Shown: positions 44,046 to 54,179 of the stretch, in pieces | Numbering within the stretch: position 1 is the first letter of the stretch | How the letters are laid out: every line of letters starts with the position of its first letter | Assembly (NCBI GenBank): GCA_963971575.1 | Contig: OZ020618.1 | Coordinates: 51,598,509 to 51,662,508, forward strand | DNA: 64,000 nt | Direction: 5' to 3' | DNA from: Liopterus haemorrhoidalis | Lineage: Eukaryota > Arthropoda > Insecta > Coleoptera > Dytiscidae | The notes under the pieces: generated by a model | The model's database searches: none | Seen by the model: only the letters and a program-made list of their open reading frames with translations | Told to the model about the DNA's origin: nothing | Translations under genes and position numbers: made by a program

Positions 44046-44815
44046 TAATTTTATTTTGTACTAAAATAAAATTAAGTTAACTATGAGAAATTTGTGACAA
44101 TATTAATTGTAGGATTAGGTTTAAGATAGGGAAAACAGATATAACGATTTTTTGTATACAAGAACAAGAACTATTGTGAGGAAAACCAAAATTCTCGTCT
44201 GATGATAAACAAAAACACATAAAACAATAATAGTAATTGTAAAGAAATTGTTTTCCCTAATTTCGTTGATTCATACACACAATATTCCGTGATCTAAATC
44301 TAGTGAAAATATAGTGAAAAGTGCCATTAACAAAGACCACAAAACAAACTGTGAACAACAAACTAGATTTAAACAAGCAACGAACAACATGCTTTGTATC
44401 GGTCGGCCAAACAGGCGTAAACTGCTGCCTTGCTTCTAGCTGTTCGCTGCTAGATGCTAGCTGCTAGAACTGAGCTCCTGCTCCCTTCAATTGACAAATG
44501 TTTCCACTGCTGAAAAATATTGTTGCAGTCGATTGAGTATTTTCAACAAGCGAACAAATAATAGCCGGAAGTATGCCACGGAAAGAACACTACATGGTTC
44601 TACTTTGTTTCTCCTTTTCTCCACACGTTTTATTGCATTTTTACACTTGAATGACCAAAATTTAACTGGGGCACACCATTGATGTAAAGAATGTAAAACT
44701 AAACAACTCAACCATTCGCATTGTTAGTCAAGATAAAAGAGATTCAGTTATATTGTCACGAGGTAGAAGATAAAGGAATTTCTACAACAATTTATTTAGT
44801 GTTAATATTTACAAT
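44046..44815. other. No gene recognised
   Basis: The overlapping frames at 44487-44711 on both strands show no domain. CTAGCTGCTAG-type repeats near 44430-44465 are local. Confidence 0.4.
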
Positions 44816-44816
44816 A

Positions 44817-44937
44817 TACCGCCATCACAAAGTACTTGCATATAATACATTCTAGCAGCAGAGTAGAAATAACTTGGCCTAATATTTTCTAACAAAGATA
44901 TTATTTATCTTGACCATGGAAACGTTACATACAAGGA
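44817..44937 (-). repeat. Repeat family A, copy A2 (right-arm fragment)
   Basis: CCGCCATCACAAAGTACTTG to CATGGAAACGTTACATACAA matches the outer part of the family A right arm (minus orientation). It ends abruptly where Repeat R begins. Confidence 0.8.
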
Positions 44938-44940
44938 TGT

Positions 44941-45140
44941 TACCACTATATATTTTTACATAAAATAAATAACAAGATATTCGCTTTATATGGGTCTCTT
45001 AATTGCCATTTTAATCTTAATGAACAATTATTTTTAAATGGTTGGTAAATTTAAAACAATGGTCAGATATTAAATGTAAAATCAAAAATAATTTGATTAA
45101 TTTATTTTAATAATATTATAAGGTATCCAAGAACTGTACT
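44941..45140 (-). repeat. Repeat R, copy 2
   Basis: Reverse complement of 38593-38798 (TTACATAAAATAAATAACAA, ATATGGGTCTCTTAATTGCC, ATTAAATGTAAAATCAAAAA). It lies between A2 and a LINE fragment. Confidence 0.7.
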
Positions 45141-45295
45141 GAAGGCTGAGTACACAAGAACTGTGAGGTACACGATTATAGTGGATAGGACTAAAAGAAT
45201 GGTTAGGAAGATATGGGAGAGAAAATTGATTACTCGCCGAACAGTGGGAAGACCTCTCAAGAGATGGAAAAATGACTGAAAGATAACTGAAGATC
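45141..45295 (+). pseudogene. LINE C-terminal fragment
   Basis: The frame reads MVRKIWERKLITRRTVGRPL then KRWKND and a stop near 45280. The RR.VGRP.KRW.D pattern is common at the C-terminus of arthropod LINE proteins, as in the fragment at 22990-23325. Short and isolated. Confidence 0.55.
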
Positions 45296-45384
45296 TAACA
45301 AGTATTTTCAAGTATTTTCACGTTGTATTTTTAAGTAAGTACGACTTATAAATAAAATATTTTTAATTTCAATGAATTAATAAT

Positions 45385-45840
45385 GGAAAAAAACAGCTGT
45401 GGCCACCACAGGAGCGACCGCCATCACAGAGTACTTACATATAATACATTCTAGCAGCAGAGTAGAAATAACTTGGACTAATATTTTCTAACAGAGATAT
45501 TATTTATCATGACCATGGAAACGTTACATACAAGGATGAAAAAATAGATGGAAAAAATTTCGAAAAATCTTTCAAATTTTTTTCGTTTTATCAAAAAATG
45601 TCTCAAATGAAAGTTGCTTGTTTATTATTGCATTTATAACCACTTTTGTTAGATAAATTTTTTCGAAATATTTTTCTGTTGCTAAATATTCGCAAAAATC
45701 TTAAAATCGACACGAGTAAACTCCCATTTTTAGTCAACCGATTTTTACCAAAAGTTTATCAACTCGTGCCATTTATGTTAGAAGCTTAAATATGAAGTTT
45801 TAAAAACATCCTATTAGAGGAATTTGCTCTGCACGTGTAC

Positions 45841-45875
<35 letters not shown>

Positions 45876-45876
45876 T

Positions 45877-45950
<74 letters not shown>

Positions 45951-46005
45951 GACAAAATGACGGTATAAGAGTTTTTTGGTCATACCCACAAAACCCTAAA
46001 AACTA
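45385..46005 (-). repeat. Chimeric A/B repeat (copy A3)
   Basis: From 45393 (ACAGCTGTGGCCACCACAGG) to about 45840 this is the family A right arm, in minus orientation. A CAGA tract follows (45841-45950). Beyond the core, instead of the family A left arm, the text is CGACAAAATGACGGTATAAG and TTTTTTGGTCATACCCACAA to CCCTAAAA, the left arm of family B. The exchange point is the microsatellite. Frames on either strand through the tract are artefacts. Confidence 0.85.
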
Positions 46006-46009
46006 AAAG

Positions 46010-46430
46010 AAAATCATGCATATTAGTAATTAAAATCGAAATAATGTGTTCAGAATTTTGGAAGCAATGCGATTTTTTCCCATCTATTTATTATCATCCT
46101 TCTCTTTTCCTCACGTATTCTATTCCTTGTAATCGTTGCTTTTTTCTTGTGTGGTACTTGTTTTTAAATATAATGCTCTACTTTCGTTCGTCGATTTTCT
46201 ATTGACTTTATTTTTATGTGAACAATATATGATTTTCAATTTATTTTAAAAACTATGTGGTGGCCATATAATTTATACAAAGCCATAATTTTTCTTCTAC
46301 CTTGCGGAAAATTACAGACGCATTTGTGAAAATCAGAGCAAAACATACTTCTTCATGTTTATCTCTAACTGTATATATGGTTCAGTTATTTAGATTTGTT
46401 TAAAGGTCAAATATGTTGACCACGACAATG
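46010..46430. other. No gene recognised
   Basis: No supported feature. Confidence 0.4.
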
Positions 46431-46439
46431 TCGAGAAAT

Positions 46440-46980
46440 AATCAACAAAGATTATTACTACGCAGCAGACAATGTCAAATTGGTTCGCCAACTTTCGTAC
46501 AGGTAACTTTAAAACCAAACAAAAAAAAAACTTGCTCATCGATCACAGCAGAAATATACTGCAACCAACTGGACGAAATAATGCAAAAACTTAAAGAAAA
46601 ACAGCCTAGATTGGTCAACAGATCGACTCCTATCTTATTGCATGATAACGCTAGAAGACACACTGCAGAAATGACTGTGGCAAAACTACAGGAATTGGAG
46701 TTAAAACTTCTTCATCGTTCTCCATACTCACCAAACTAGCCCCCCATTGACTACCACTTCTTCTGCAATTTGGACAACTTTTTAATAGGAAAACAGTTTA
46801 ATTCCGACAATGCTGTAAAACTGGCCTTCCAGGAATTCATTGACTCTCGTCCGCCCGGGTGTTATATCATCGGCCTGAACAACCTGCAGCTTAAATGGCA
46901 AAAGTTTATAGACGATATGGGTACATACTTTGATGAATAAAATAATTCTTTATATTTGTAAGTTATCAACCAACTTTGCC
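46440..46980 (+). pseudogene. Internally deleted mariner family M, copy 3
   Basis: Starts with ACTACGCAGCAGACAATGTC (the SSVTTQQ region) and crosses the same deletion junction at 46510-46545 (AAACTTGCTCATCGATCACA). It continues ITAEIYCNQLDEIMQKLKEK, LLHDNARRHTAEM, and HRSPYSPN then a stop. After a frameshift, DYHFFCNLDNFLIGK and FQEFIDSRPPG follow. It is cut on the right at CAACTTTGCC, where family A copy A4 begins in the T run. The left end is missing. Confidence 0.85.
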
Positions 46981-47320
46981 TTTCTTACCGACCGCCAACA
47001 TATATAAGGGAGGTATTGTGATCATACCGATTTTGACATTTCGAAATTTTGATGGATCTCCACGAATTTAGGTCCCTACATAACGTTTTGACTATTTTTA
47101 GCATGATGTCTCTCTGTCCGTCCGTCCGTCTGTCCGTCCTTCCGTCTGTCTGTCTGTCTGTCTGTCTGTGTACACGTGCATAGCAAATTCGGCTAAAAGG
47201 ATTTTTATTAATCTTCATATTTAAGCTTCTGCTATCAATGGTACAAGTTGATCAAGTTTTGGTAAAATTCGGTTGACTAGAAATGGGAGTTTAGTCGTGT
47301 CGACCTAATAGAAGAAAATA
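46981..47320 (+). repeat. Repeat family A, copy A4 (right-truncated)
   Basis: Begins CTTACCGACCGCCAACATAT within the T run of the mariner. It has the left arm, a core of mixed CCGT/TCTG units (47110-47170) and the right arm as far as GTCGTGTCGACC. The outer part of the right arm is absent. Confidence 0.85.
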
Positions 47321-47324
47321 TATT

Positions 47325-47775
47325 TCCACTTAAATTTTTCAATTTTTATATTTTATGAAACCAATTTATAAAATTTTGGTTCTAATTAAGTAATAAATTA
47401 ACAAACTTTTAATTCATAACTTTTTTAACTTAAAATTAAAGAAACATATTTTTAAAACAGCCGTAAATTTAAAGTTTTCTTCTGGAAATCTATACCAACA
47501 ATCTAAAAACTTATTTTCACGCCCTTTTAATTTTAATTTAAACATATTTTAGTTGCTAATAAGTTTTAGAAAAGACTAGAAGAACTAGTTTATTCCTTAA
47601 GATGTTACCCTTGTGACAATTATTTACTCTAAGTAGACTGTTAACTGGTCGTTTGGGCTCTTAATGATAGGATAGAAAAACTTACTAAGCATTCTTTAGT
47701 TAATTTTATTTGTAATATATAGAGTGACCCATAAAAATGTATACCCACTGTGGTGTAGCTCAACTTGCTATACAC
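47325..47775. other. No gene recognised
   Basis: AT-rich; ends with AGAGTGACCCATAAAAATG near 47722, which resembles a mariner-type end without a partner. Confidence 0.35.
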
Positions 47776-47804
47776 AAAAAAAGTAGTGTTAAAGGGACTT
47801 AATT

Positions 47805-47854
47805 TTTAGGGCTTTGTAGGTATGACCAAAAAAACCCTATACCGTCATTTTGTC

Positions 47855-47900
<46 letters not shown>

Positions 47901-48115
47901 TCGATAAAAATTGTAGCCAAACGGCTAAACCTAGAGAGTTGATATTTGGCATGATTATACAACCCTTTGACCCGCACATAGGAAAAATACTAAAACATCT
48001 AAAAAACATATCCCCCTAAAAATATACACAAATATGTGCTCATCGAAAAAAAAATAAATAAAAAATTTAAATTCTGTGCAAGGTATCAAATGAAAGCCCT
48101 TAGTACGTGGATTAA
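47805..48115 (+). repeat. Repeat family B, copy with clean (TCTG)n core
   Basis: Left arm GGGCTTTGTAGGTATGACC to CCGTCATTTTGTCG, core at about 47855-47900, right arm GATAAAAATTGTAGCCAAAC to CAAATGAAAGCCCTTAGTAC. Arms align closely with 3613-3995. Confidence 0.8.
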
Positions 48116-48208
48116 TTTAATAACTAGTTGGAATTGTTGGAATTATATTTTCATTCTATGTGTCATGTATACGAAACCAGAGAGGTGGAGCATATGACTT
48201 AAAACAAC

Positions 48209-48531
48209 CAATGGAAGCCATAGGCGCAAATTGCAATATCTTAATGAACTATATAAATGAGCTATATAAAAAAAAATACTGCACATATTTAGAAACCTAA
48301 ATAATGGTATTAGGTATTAAAATTAAAATTAACAAAAATATATTTTAACATAAAATTTGTTTTTAAAGCTCTTAGATTAACTGACGATAAATTATTTTAA
48401 AAATATCGTTCATTTTGCCGTGATTACTACAAAGCAAATTTTGTCCTACACATTCAGCATGCCGCCATCACTTATTACATACCTGCGAAACCCTGCAATG
48501 TGTGAAAATTCACACTTCACATCAATTTTTA
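48209..48531 (+). repeat. Unit D, copy 3 (diverged)
   Basis: Starts CAATGGAAGCCATAGGCGCA and carries AAACCTAAATAATGGTATT. It ends TACCTGCGAAACCCTGCAAT with TTCACACTTCACATCAA, directly against the start of family A copy A5. An unrelated stretch of about 100 bp lies in its second half. Confidence 0.7.
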
Positions 48532-48649
48532 CCGACCGCCAACATATATAAGGGAGGTATTGTGATCATTCCGATTTTGAGATTTCGAGATTTTGATGGA
48601 TCTCCAAGAATACATAACGTTTTGACTATTTTTAGCATGATGTCTGTCG

Positions 48650-48687
<38 letters not shown>

Positions 48688-49190
48688 CCGTCTGTCCGTC
48701 TTTCCGTCTGTCCGTCCGTCTGTCTATCTGTCGGTCTGTCCGTCTGACCATCCGTTTGTCTGTGTAGACGTGCAGAGCAAATTCGGCTAAAAGGATTTTT
48801 ATGAAATTTCATATTTAAGCTTTTGACATCAATGGTACGAGTTGATCAACTTTTGGTAAAAATCGGTTGAGTAGATATGGGAGTTTAGTAGTGTCGACTT
48901 TAAGATTTTTGCCAATATTTCATAACAGAAAAATATTTAGAAAACAATTATTTAACAAATATTGCTATAAAAGCAATAACTAACTACTTTTATTTGAGAT
49001 ATTTTTTGATAAAACGAAAAACGAAATTTTTTCTAAGTATCTATTTTTTCATACTTATATGTAATGTTTCCATGGTCATGATAAATAATATCTGTAAGAA
49101 AATATTAGGTCAAGTTATTTCTACTCTGCTGCTAGAATGTACTTTATGATGGCGGTCGGTCCTGTAGTGGCCACATCTGATTTTTTAGTG
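48532..49190 (+). repeat. Repeat family A, copy A5 (full length)
   Basis: Both arms are present. The left end is TTTTTACCGACCGCCAACAT and the core of TCTG, CCGT and variant units is at about 48640-48770. The right arm is GTAGACGTGCAGAGCAAATT to ATGATGGCGGTCGGTCC with TAGTGGCCACATCTGATTTTTT. About 660 bp; a good reference for the family. Frames on both strands across the core are artefacts. Confidence 0.9.
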
Positions 49191-49239
49191 TAGTATGAAG
49201 TGCCTTTAACACTACTTTTTTAGAGTGTACGTAGAAAAT

Positions 49240-49668
49240 CTAAAAATATAACTAAATTAAAAATTAAATAAGGTTTAGTAAGAAACTTAAGATATTTGTT
49301 ACTCAGGAAGAAAACAGGAGATATAATCACCAATTTTATTTATATAGAGAAAAGATTTAATTTAAGTTGAGATAATGACTATTATAAAATACTTCCACTC
49401 TTGGCTTCGCACTGTCCGTACTTAACTTGTTGATATGAAGCGTACAAAATATAGAATTACACGTTTCAAATTTCAGCCTGGGGTGCTACAGGCCTATTTA
49501 CAAGCCTTCATTGTTCGATAAAGCCATTAGTAGGCAGAAATTAGACCAGGAAACAACGAACATGTTAAAATACCAATATAGGTCAGGATCTCTCGTATTT
49601 AAACATCTCTGTCAATGCAAGCTGTCACAATAAAATATCTTCACGCTTTACTTGTTAAGTATTTATAT
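49240..49668. other. No gene recognised
   Basis: No supported feature. Confidence 0.4.
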
Positions 49669-49880
49669 CAGCGATTCCCAAAATGGGAGCCGCGGCACCC
49701 TGGGGCGCCGCGAAAACGTTACAATATTCCTCCAACTGATTTATATGGTTGTTTTGGATTGTCAACTTAACATTTTTATAAATAGATTTCTTGACCTATT
49801 AAACGCTTAGGGCGTTTAACCAGCGTTTCTCAACCGGTGAGCCACGGCTCCCTGGGAGGCCGTGAAAGCTTCGTCGGGGG
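49669..49880 (+). mobile_element. Two hAT element left ends in series
   Basis: CAGCGATTCCCAAAATGGG (49671) followed by GCCGCGGCACCCTGGGG, and CAGCGTTTCTCAACCGG (49823) followed by TGAGCCACGGCTCCCTGG, are both typical hAT ends with GC-rich subterminal sequence. The second probably inserted in or next to the first. Candidate partner ends are at 50615-50632 (GGTTGGGAAACACTG) and 51865-51889 (AAGGTTGAGAAAAACTG). Neither pairing gives a clean 8-bp duplication. Confidence 0.55.
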
Positions 49881-50499
49881 TCTGCGAAGTCATATAAAAT
49901 CGAAGCATGAAATTATAATAGAAAAACGCTCAATTTTGCAAGATATATTCATAAATATATGACATTTATATTCATTAAAATATACCTTTTAAACTTAAAT
50001 AAAATAAATTATACTTATTTTGACAACTAATTTAAACTAATTAAAATTGTTCGCGTTGGAGGTACTTCAAATACTTTCAAGTAGGTACGACTTGAACTTG
50101 CAATATTTTTTGTTATGCTCCAAGCTACTGTTAGCTAAAGAGTAAGGATGCGAAAGTGTTCAAAATGGAAAGCAACTTAGAATGGAACACTTGTAAATAA
50201 AAATACTTGCAAGCCATTATAGGTAATCGTAAAAGATATTAAAAACATGTTTATGTAAAGGTTGTTTTTTTTCAAAAGTTTTATCCAATTATACCCAGCA
50301 CGCCATAAGTTCCTATATAAAAAAACGAAGTTATCCTTGATATCCTGTACTTCCGGTTTATTCCGAAAATTTAAATACTACCATCCAATTATTTGGGTAA
50401 ACTCTGGTCACCAAATGTTTTTCCCAACTTGCTCACACATCGTCTTTTCGAGAAAAATCGTGTTTCCTCTATCTTGATACATCTTGAGATACCTCCCCC

Positions 50500-50516
50500 C
50501 CTTCTCTCTCTCTCTC

Positions 50517-50586
<70 letters not shown>

Positions 50587-50632
50587 TCCTGTATATATAT
50601 ATATACAGGAACGGCGGTTGGGAAACACTGCT
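50500..50632 (-). repeat. (TC)n and (TA)n tracts next to a hAT end
   Basis: A CT-rich tract (about 50503-50555) runs into a TA tract (50556-50584). A palindrome TCCTGTATATATATATAT... continues ACAGGA at 50586-50609, then CGGCGGTTGGGAAACACTG. The last reads as a hAT end (CAGTGTTTCCCAACC) on the minus strand. Confidence 0.65.
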
Positions 50633-50639
50633 CCAGGTA

Positions 50640-51830
50640 ACTATCTGACCGATAAGGTTATATGATACTTTCTGTGCTGAATAAATGTCATGGCGTCTTT
50701 CAATACAAATGTATCTATCGAGTTGTTATCTAACGGATAATGAGACTGATGTATTGAATTCACTGCTTGGTAATGACATTTATTCAGAAGATAAAGTTCC
50801 AGATAACATTATCTGTCGGATAGTTACCTAGTGGTTTAAACGAAGGTGGAAAAACCGGACCTTAAGGTCATAATGCCCGGGGGGGGGGGACACCTTAGCC
50901 CTCCAAATGAACCCGTAAATAAAAAAATTAACCTGTATAAAATTCTCGAGAGATAATTCCATTATACTTCCAATAGTAATTTTCATCCCTTTCTGAGATC
51001 TCAGAATTATCATTGATAGCCCAAAAGTCATCCTATTATCACCTCTGTCCTTCCATTTTACCATATAGGCCGTGTCTCCAAAGCTATAGCTCTGAAATTT
51101 TAATAAATCATCAATCAAAATGTATAACTATTTATATAAAAATACAAAGTAACAAAATATAAACTATTTTAGATCATGTAGTACCAAATTTAACGTTATA
51201 CCTCATCTTCAATAATAAAAAAATAGTGTATTGGACCCGGTAGTTCAATTTAAACCACCTGTATACTATTGATAAAATATTAATATATGTGTTTATTCTC
51301 ATAAAGAATTATTTTAAGCAATTCTGTTCGTTATGTATTAATTGTTAATGACTATATTCCTTAATGAGCTTTATCATGATTAACCATCTTGATATGTAGT
51401 GATAAGTGATTTTTGCAAGTGGCGTCTTCATTTTTTTCTGACGTTTTTAGTTATTTTTAAGTGATAAAAGTGCAGAAAATACTTGAAATAGTGTGTTATA
51501 ATGTGGACTTTAATGTTTGGACTTCATGCAGACAAAAATTGGAGCGACTGGAAAGGTATTTGTAAACATTTTTGTTAATTTTATAATGTAAGTCATTGTT
51601 ATGTACAATGTGCTTCTATGAATAATATAGAAACGCATACATGCATACACTATCGGCTATAACTAGAGAAACAAAACTATTTTTTAAATCATTTTCATAA
51701 ATCCCGATTATTGACTAAATGAATATTGAATTATATTGGTATAGCAACAACAATTTATAAGTTAGAACCTGCTCTTAAAAATATTTGTTGTACTGGTACA
51801 ATAAATAAAATAATTTTATATATAGGGGGC
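50640..51830. other. No gene recognised
   Basis: A G run lies at 50880-50889. The minus frame at 50828-51118 has no domain. Probably the interior of a decayed hAT element, by position only. Confidence 0.35.
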
Positions 51831-51889
51831 CGCAGACAATATTTAAGTTATTTTGGGGGGTCTCATGCCAGAAAAGGTTGAGAAAAACT
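51831..51889 (-). mobile_element. hAT element right end
   Basis: GGGGTCTCATGCCAGAAAAGG with GTTGAGAAAAACTG reads CAGTTTTTCTCAACC on the minus strand, a hAT terminus. It may be the partner of 49823. Confidence 0.55.
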
Positions 51890-52568
51890 GAGCTAAACGA
51901 CCACGTGTCCAAAAAACTCAATAGTGTTGTATTTATGTTAAAACGACTGATGATAACGGTGTCAACGGAGATTGCATACTTCTTCTTTTTTCAATCTGCC
52001 ATTAGCTATGGCATTGAGATGTGGGGTGCGTCAACTGGTTGGCAAAGAATTTTTATTCAAAAGCGAGCCATCAGGGCTTTAGCCCAAGTTTCGCCGCGCA
52101 CATCATGCAAGCAAATTTTCCAGAAATACAAAATTCTGACAGTCCCGTCTCTGTATATATTACATATACTATATATACATTAGTACATTAGTATATACAA
52201 GACCAATGAAAACGACATACTAAGGCACGGCCAGGTTCATAAGTACAATACTAGGAACAGAGAACTTTTTACCATTCTTAGGCACAGATATAGTGCATCT
52301 AGAAATCTACCCTTAATTGCAGGTATCGGTCTCTATAATTCCCCGCTAGCTATGCTCAGAAATAGCTGCAATGTCAAATTCAAAAGAGGTCTAAAAACAA
52401 ACTGCTTGAAGGAACGTTTTATAGCGTCTCTGAATTTGTAGATACGATTATGAGTGTCGTCAAATTTTGAAACATATTATTGTTTGTATTGACGTAAGTT
52501 ACTGTATACTAAATGTACAATCAGCTTCAGTAAAATGATTTGATTTGATTTGATTTGATTTGATTTGA
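51890..52568 (+). pseudogene. 5'-truncated LINE with (TGATT)n tail
   Basis: The frame reads LNDHVSKKLNSVVFMLKRL, SAISYGIEMWGASTGWQRIF, IQKRAIRALAQVSPRTSCKQ and ILTVPSLYI to about 52170. After a stop and frameshift it continues VHKYNTRNRELFTILRHRYS and LPLIAGIGLYN. The end is NVKFKRGLKTNCLKERF and a stop near 52440. A 3' untranslated region of about 100 bp ends in six TGATT units (52538-52568). This is the part C-terminal to the RT domain of a jockey/CR1-like element. Family A copy A6 starts right after the tail. Confidence 0.85.
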
Positions 52569-52571
52569 CTT

Positions 52572-52938
52572 TTTTACCGACCGCCAACATATATAAGGGA
52601 TTTTGTAATCGTACCGATTTTGACATTTCGAGATTTTGATGGATCTCCACGAATTGAGGTCCGTACATAACGTTTTGACTATATTTAGCATGATGCAATA
52701 AATAACAACTTTTATATGAGACAAATTTTGATAAAACGAAAAAAAAAATTAAAAAATTTTCGAATTTTTTCTTAGTATCTATTTTTTCATACTTATATGT
52801 AACGTTTCCATGGTCATGATAAATAATATCTCTGTTAGAAAATATTGGGCCAAGTTATTTCTACTCTGCTGCTAGAATGTATTTTTACAAGTACTTTATG
52901 ATGGCGGTCTTTCCTATGGTGGCCACAGCTGATTTTGT
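52572..52938 (+). repeat. Repeat family A, copy A6 (core deleted)
   Basis: TTTTTTACCGACCGCCAACAT to TTTAGCATGATG is the left arm. The next bases (CAATAAATAACAACTTTTAT) belong to the middle of the right arm, so the TCTG core and its proximal flank have been lost. The right end GGCCACAGCTGATTTT is intact. Confidence 0.85.
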
Positions 52939-53070
52939 TGATCATGTTGTACTATTAGAACACAAAAATACTCAAAAATAGGACAAAACTTAAGTATAAA
53001 AAAGATATGTTTAAAATAATTAGCTTGATGATGTTCTTATGAAAATGTATTTTTTAAATTTTATAAATTT

Positions 53071-53627
53071 AAAAAATCAGCTGTGGCCACCACAGGACCA
53101 ACCGCCATTACAAAGTACTTGCATAAAATACCAACAGCAGAGTGGAAATAACTTGGCCTAATATTTTCTTACAGAGATATTATTTATCATGACCATGGAA
53201 CCGTTACATATAAGTATGAAAAAATAGATATTAAAAAAATTTCGAAAAATTTTTCAAAATTTTTTCATTACATCAAAAAATGTCTCAAATAAAAGTTCTA
53301 TTGCTAAATATTCGCAAAAATCTTAAAACCAACACGAGTGAACTCCCATTTCTAGTCCACCGATTTTTACCAAAAGTTGATCAACTTGTGCCATTGATGT
53401 CAAAAGCTTAAATATGAAGTTTCATAAAAATCCTTTTAGCTGAATTTGCTCTGCACGTGTACACGGACCGACTGACAGACAGACAGACAGACCCACAGAC
53501 ATCATACTAAAAATAGTCAAAACGTTATACGGGACCTCAATTCGTGGAGATCCATCGAAATCTCGAAATGTCAAAATCGGTATGATCACAATACCTTCCT
53601 TATATATGTTGGCGGTCGGTAAAAATT
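53071..53627 (-). repeat. Repeat family A, copy A7 (full length)
   Basis: From AAAAAATCAGCTGTGGCCAC to TTGGCGGTCGGTAAAAA in minus orientation, with a short core at about 53470-53500. It abuts the broken left side of MITE-1 copy 3. Confidence 0.85.
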
Positions 53628-54174
53628 CATCAACTAAATGGGAATTTCATATTTTTAAGTTGTCATGAAAACAGAGCTTGGCTAGGTTATTTGATTTTTC
53701 GTGTTGGTATTTTTCATTAAGTGACATTTAGTAGAAAAATAAAATAAATATTATCTGTCTCATTTTGTAATGCTGAACTAACAGGAAAATTTCATTTTTT
53801 ATGTTGTATATTGACAATACATTTATATTATTATCATAGTATTGATTCACACGGATACGCCAAAGTCTGTTTACACCACAACAGTCACCAAAGTAACCAG
53901 AGTCTAGTTTCGTATTACAAATTGAGAAGATTATAATACATTTTAAAATTTTTGGAAAATTTAAGAAATGCGACATTTGTATTAAAAATGACACACAAAA
54001 TCAAAATGTAATGAAAATGACATTTTATAATGATATTAACTTTAACCTAAAAATGTTTATTGTGAGTATGATTTACAAAGCATAATTTACAACCAAAATG
54101 GTCAAAAGCTCCAATCAAACTATTAAAGTTACTAGACTGCAAAATCTAGTTCCGCCTAAAAGTTTGGAATAGGC
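53628..54174 (+). mobile_element. MITE-1, copy 3 (left-truncated, carries a nested MITE)
   Basis: ACTAAATGGGAATTTCATAT onward matches 58558 onward of the complete copy, and the right end AGTTTGGAATAGGC with TA matches the others. It is interrupted at 53751-53933 by MITE-2. Confidence 0.8.
53751..53933. mobile_element. MITE-2, copy a (183 bp)
   Basis: The ends TTATCTGTCTCATTTTGTAA and TTACAAATTGAGAAGATTA are inverted, with TA outside both. The same ends occur at 58184-58527. The inner text ACAACAGTCACCAAAGTAAC and TAGTTTCGTATTACAAA is shared too. A Tc1/mariner-type MITE by its TA target. Confidence 0.85.
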
Positions 54175-54179
54175 TATAG

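Larger units (their letters stand above)
47778..49225. repeat. Composite bounded by a ~20-bp inverted repeat
   Basis: AAAAAAGTAGTGTTAAAGG at 47778 is repeated in reverse complement near 49206-49225 (CCTTTAACACTACTTTTTT). Between the two lie a family B copy (47805-48115), a unit D copy (48209-48531) and a family A copy (48532-49190). The two ends may be the TIRs of an older element that received these insertions. Confidence 0.5.
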
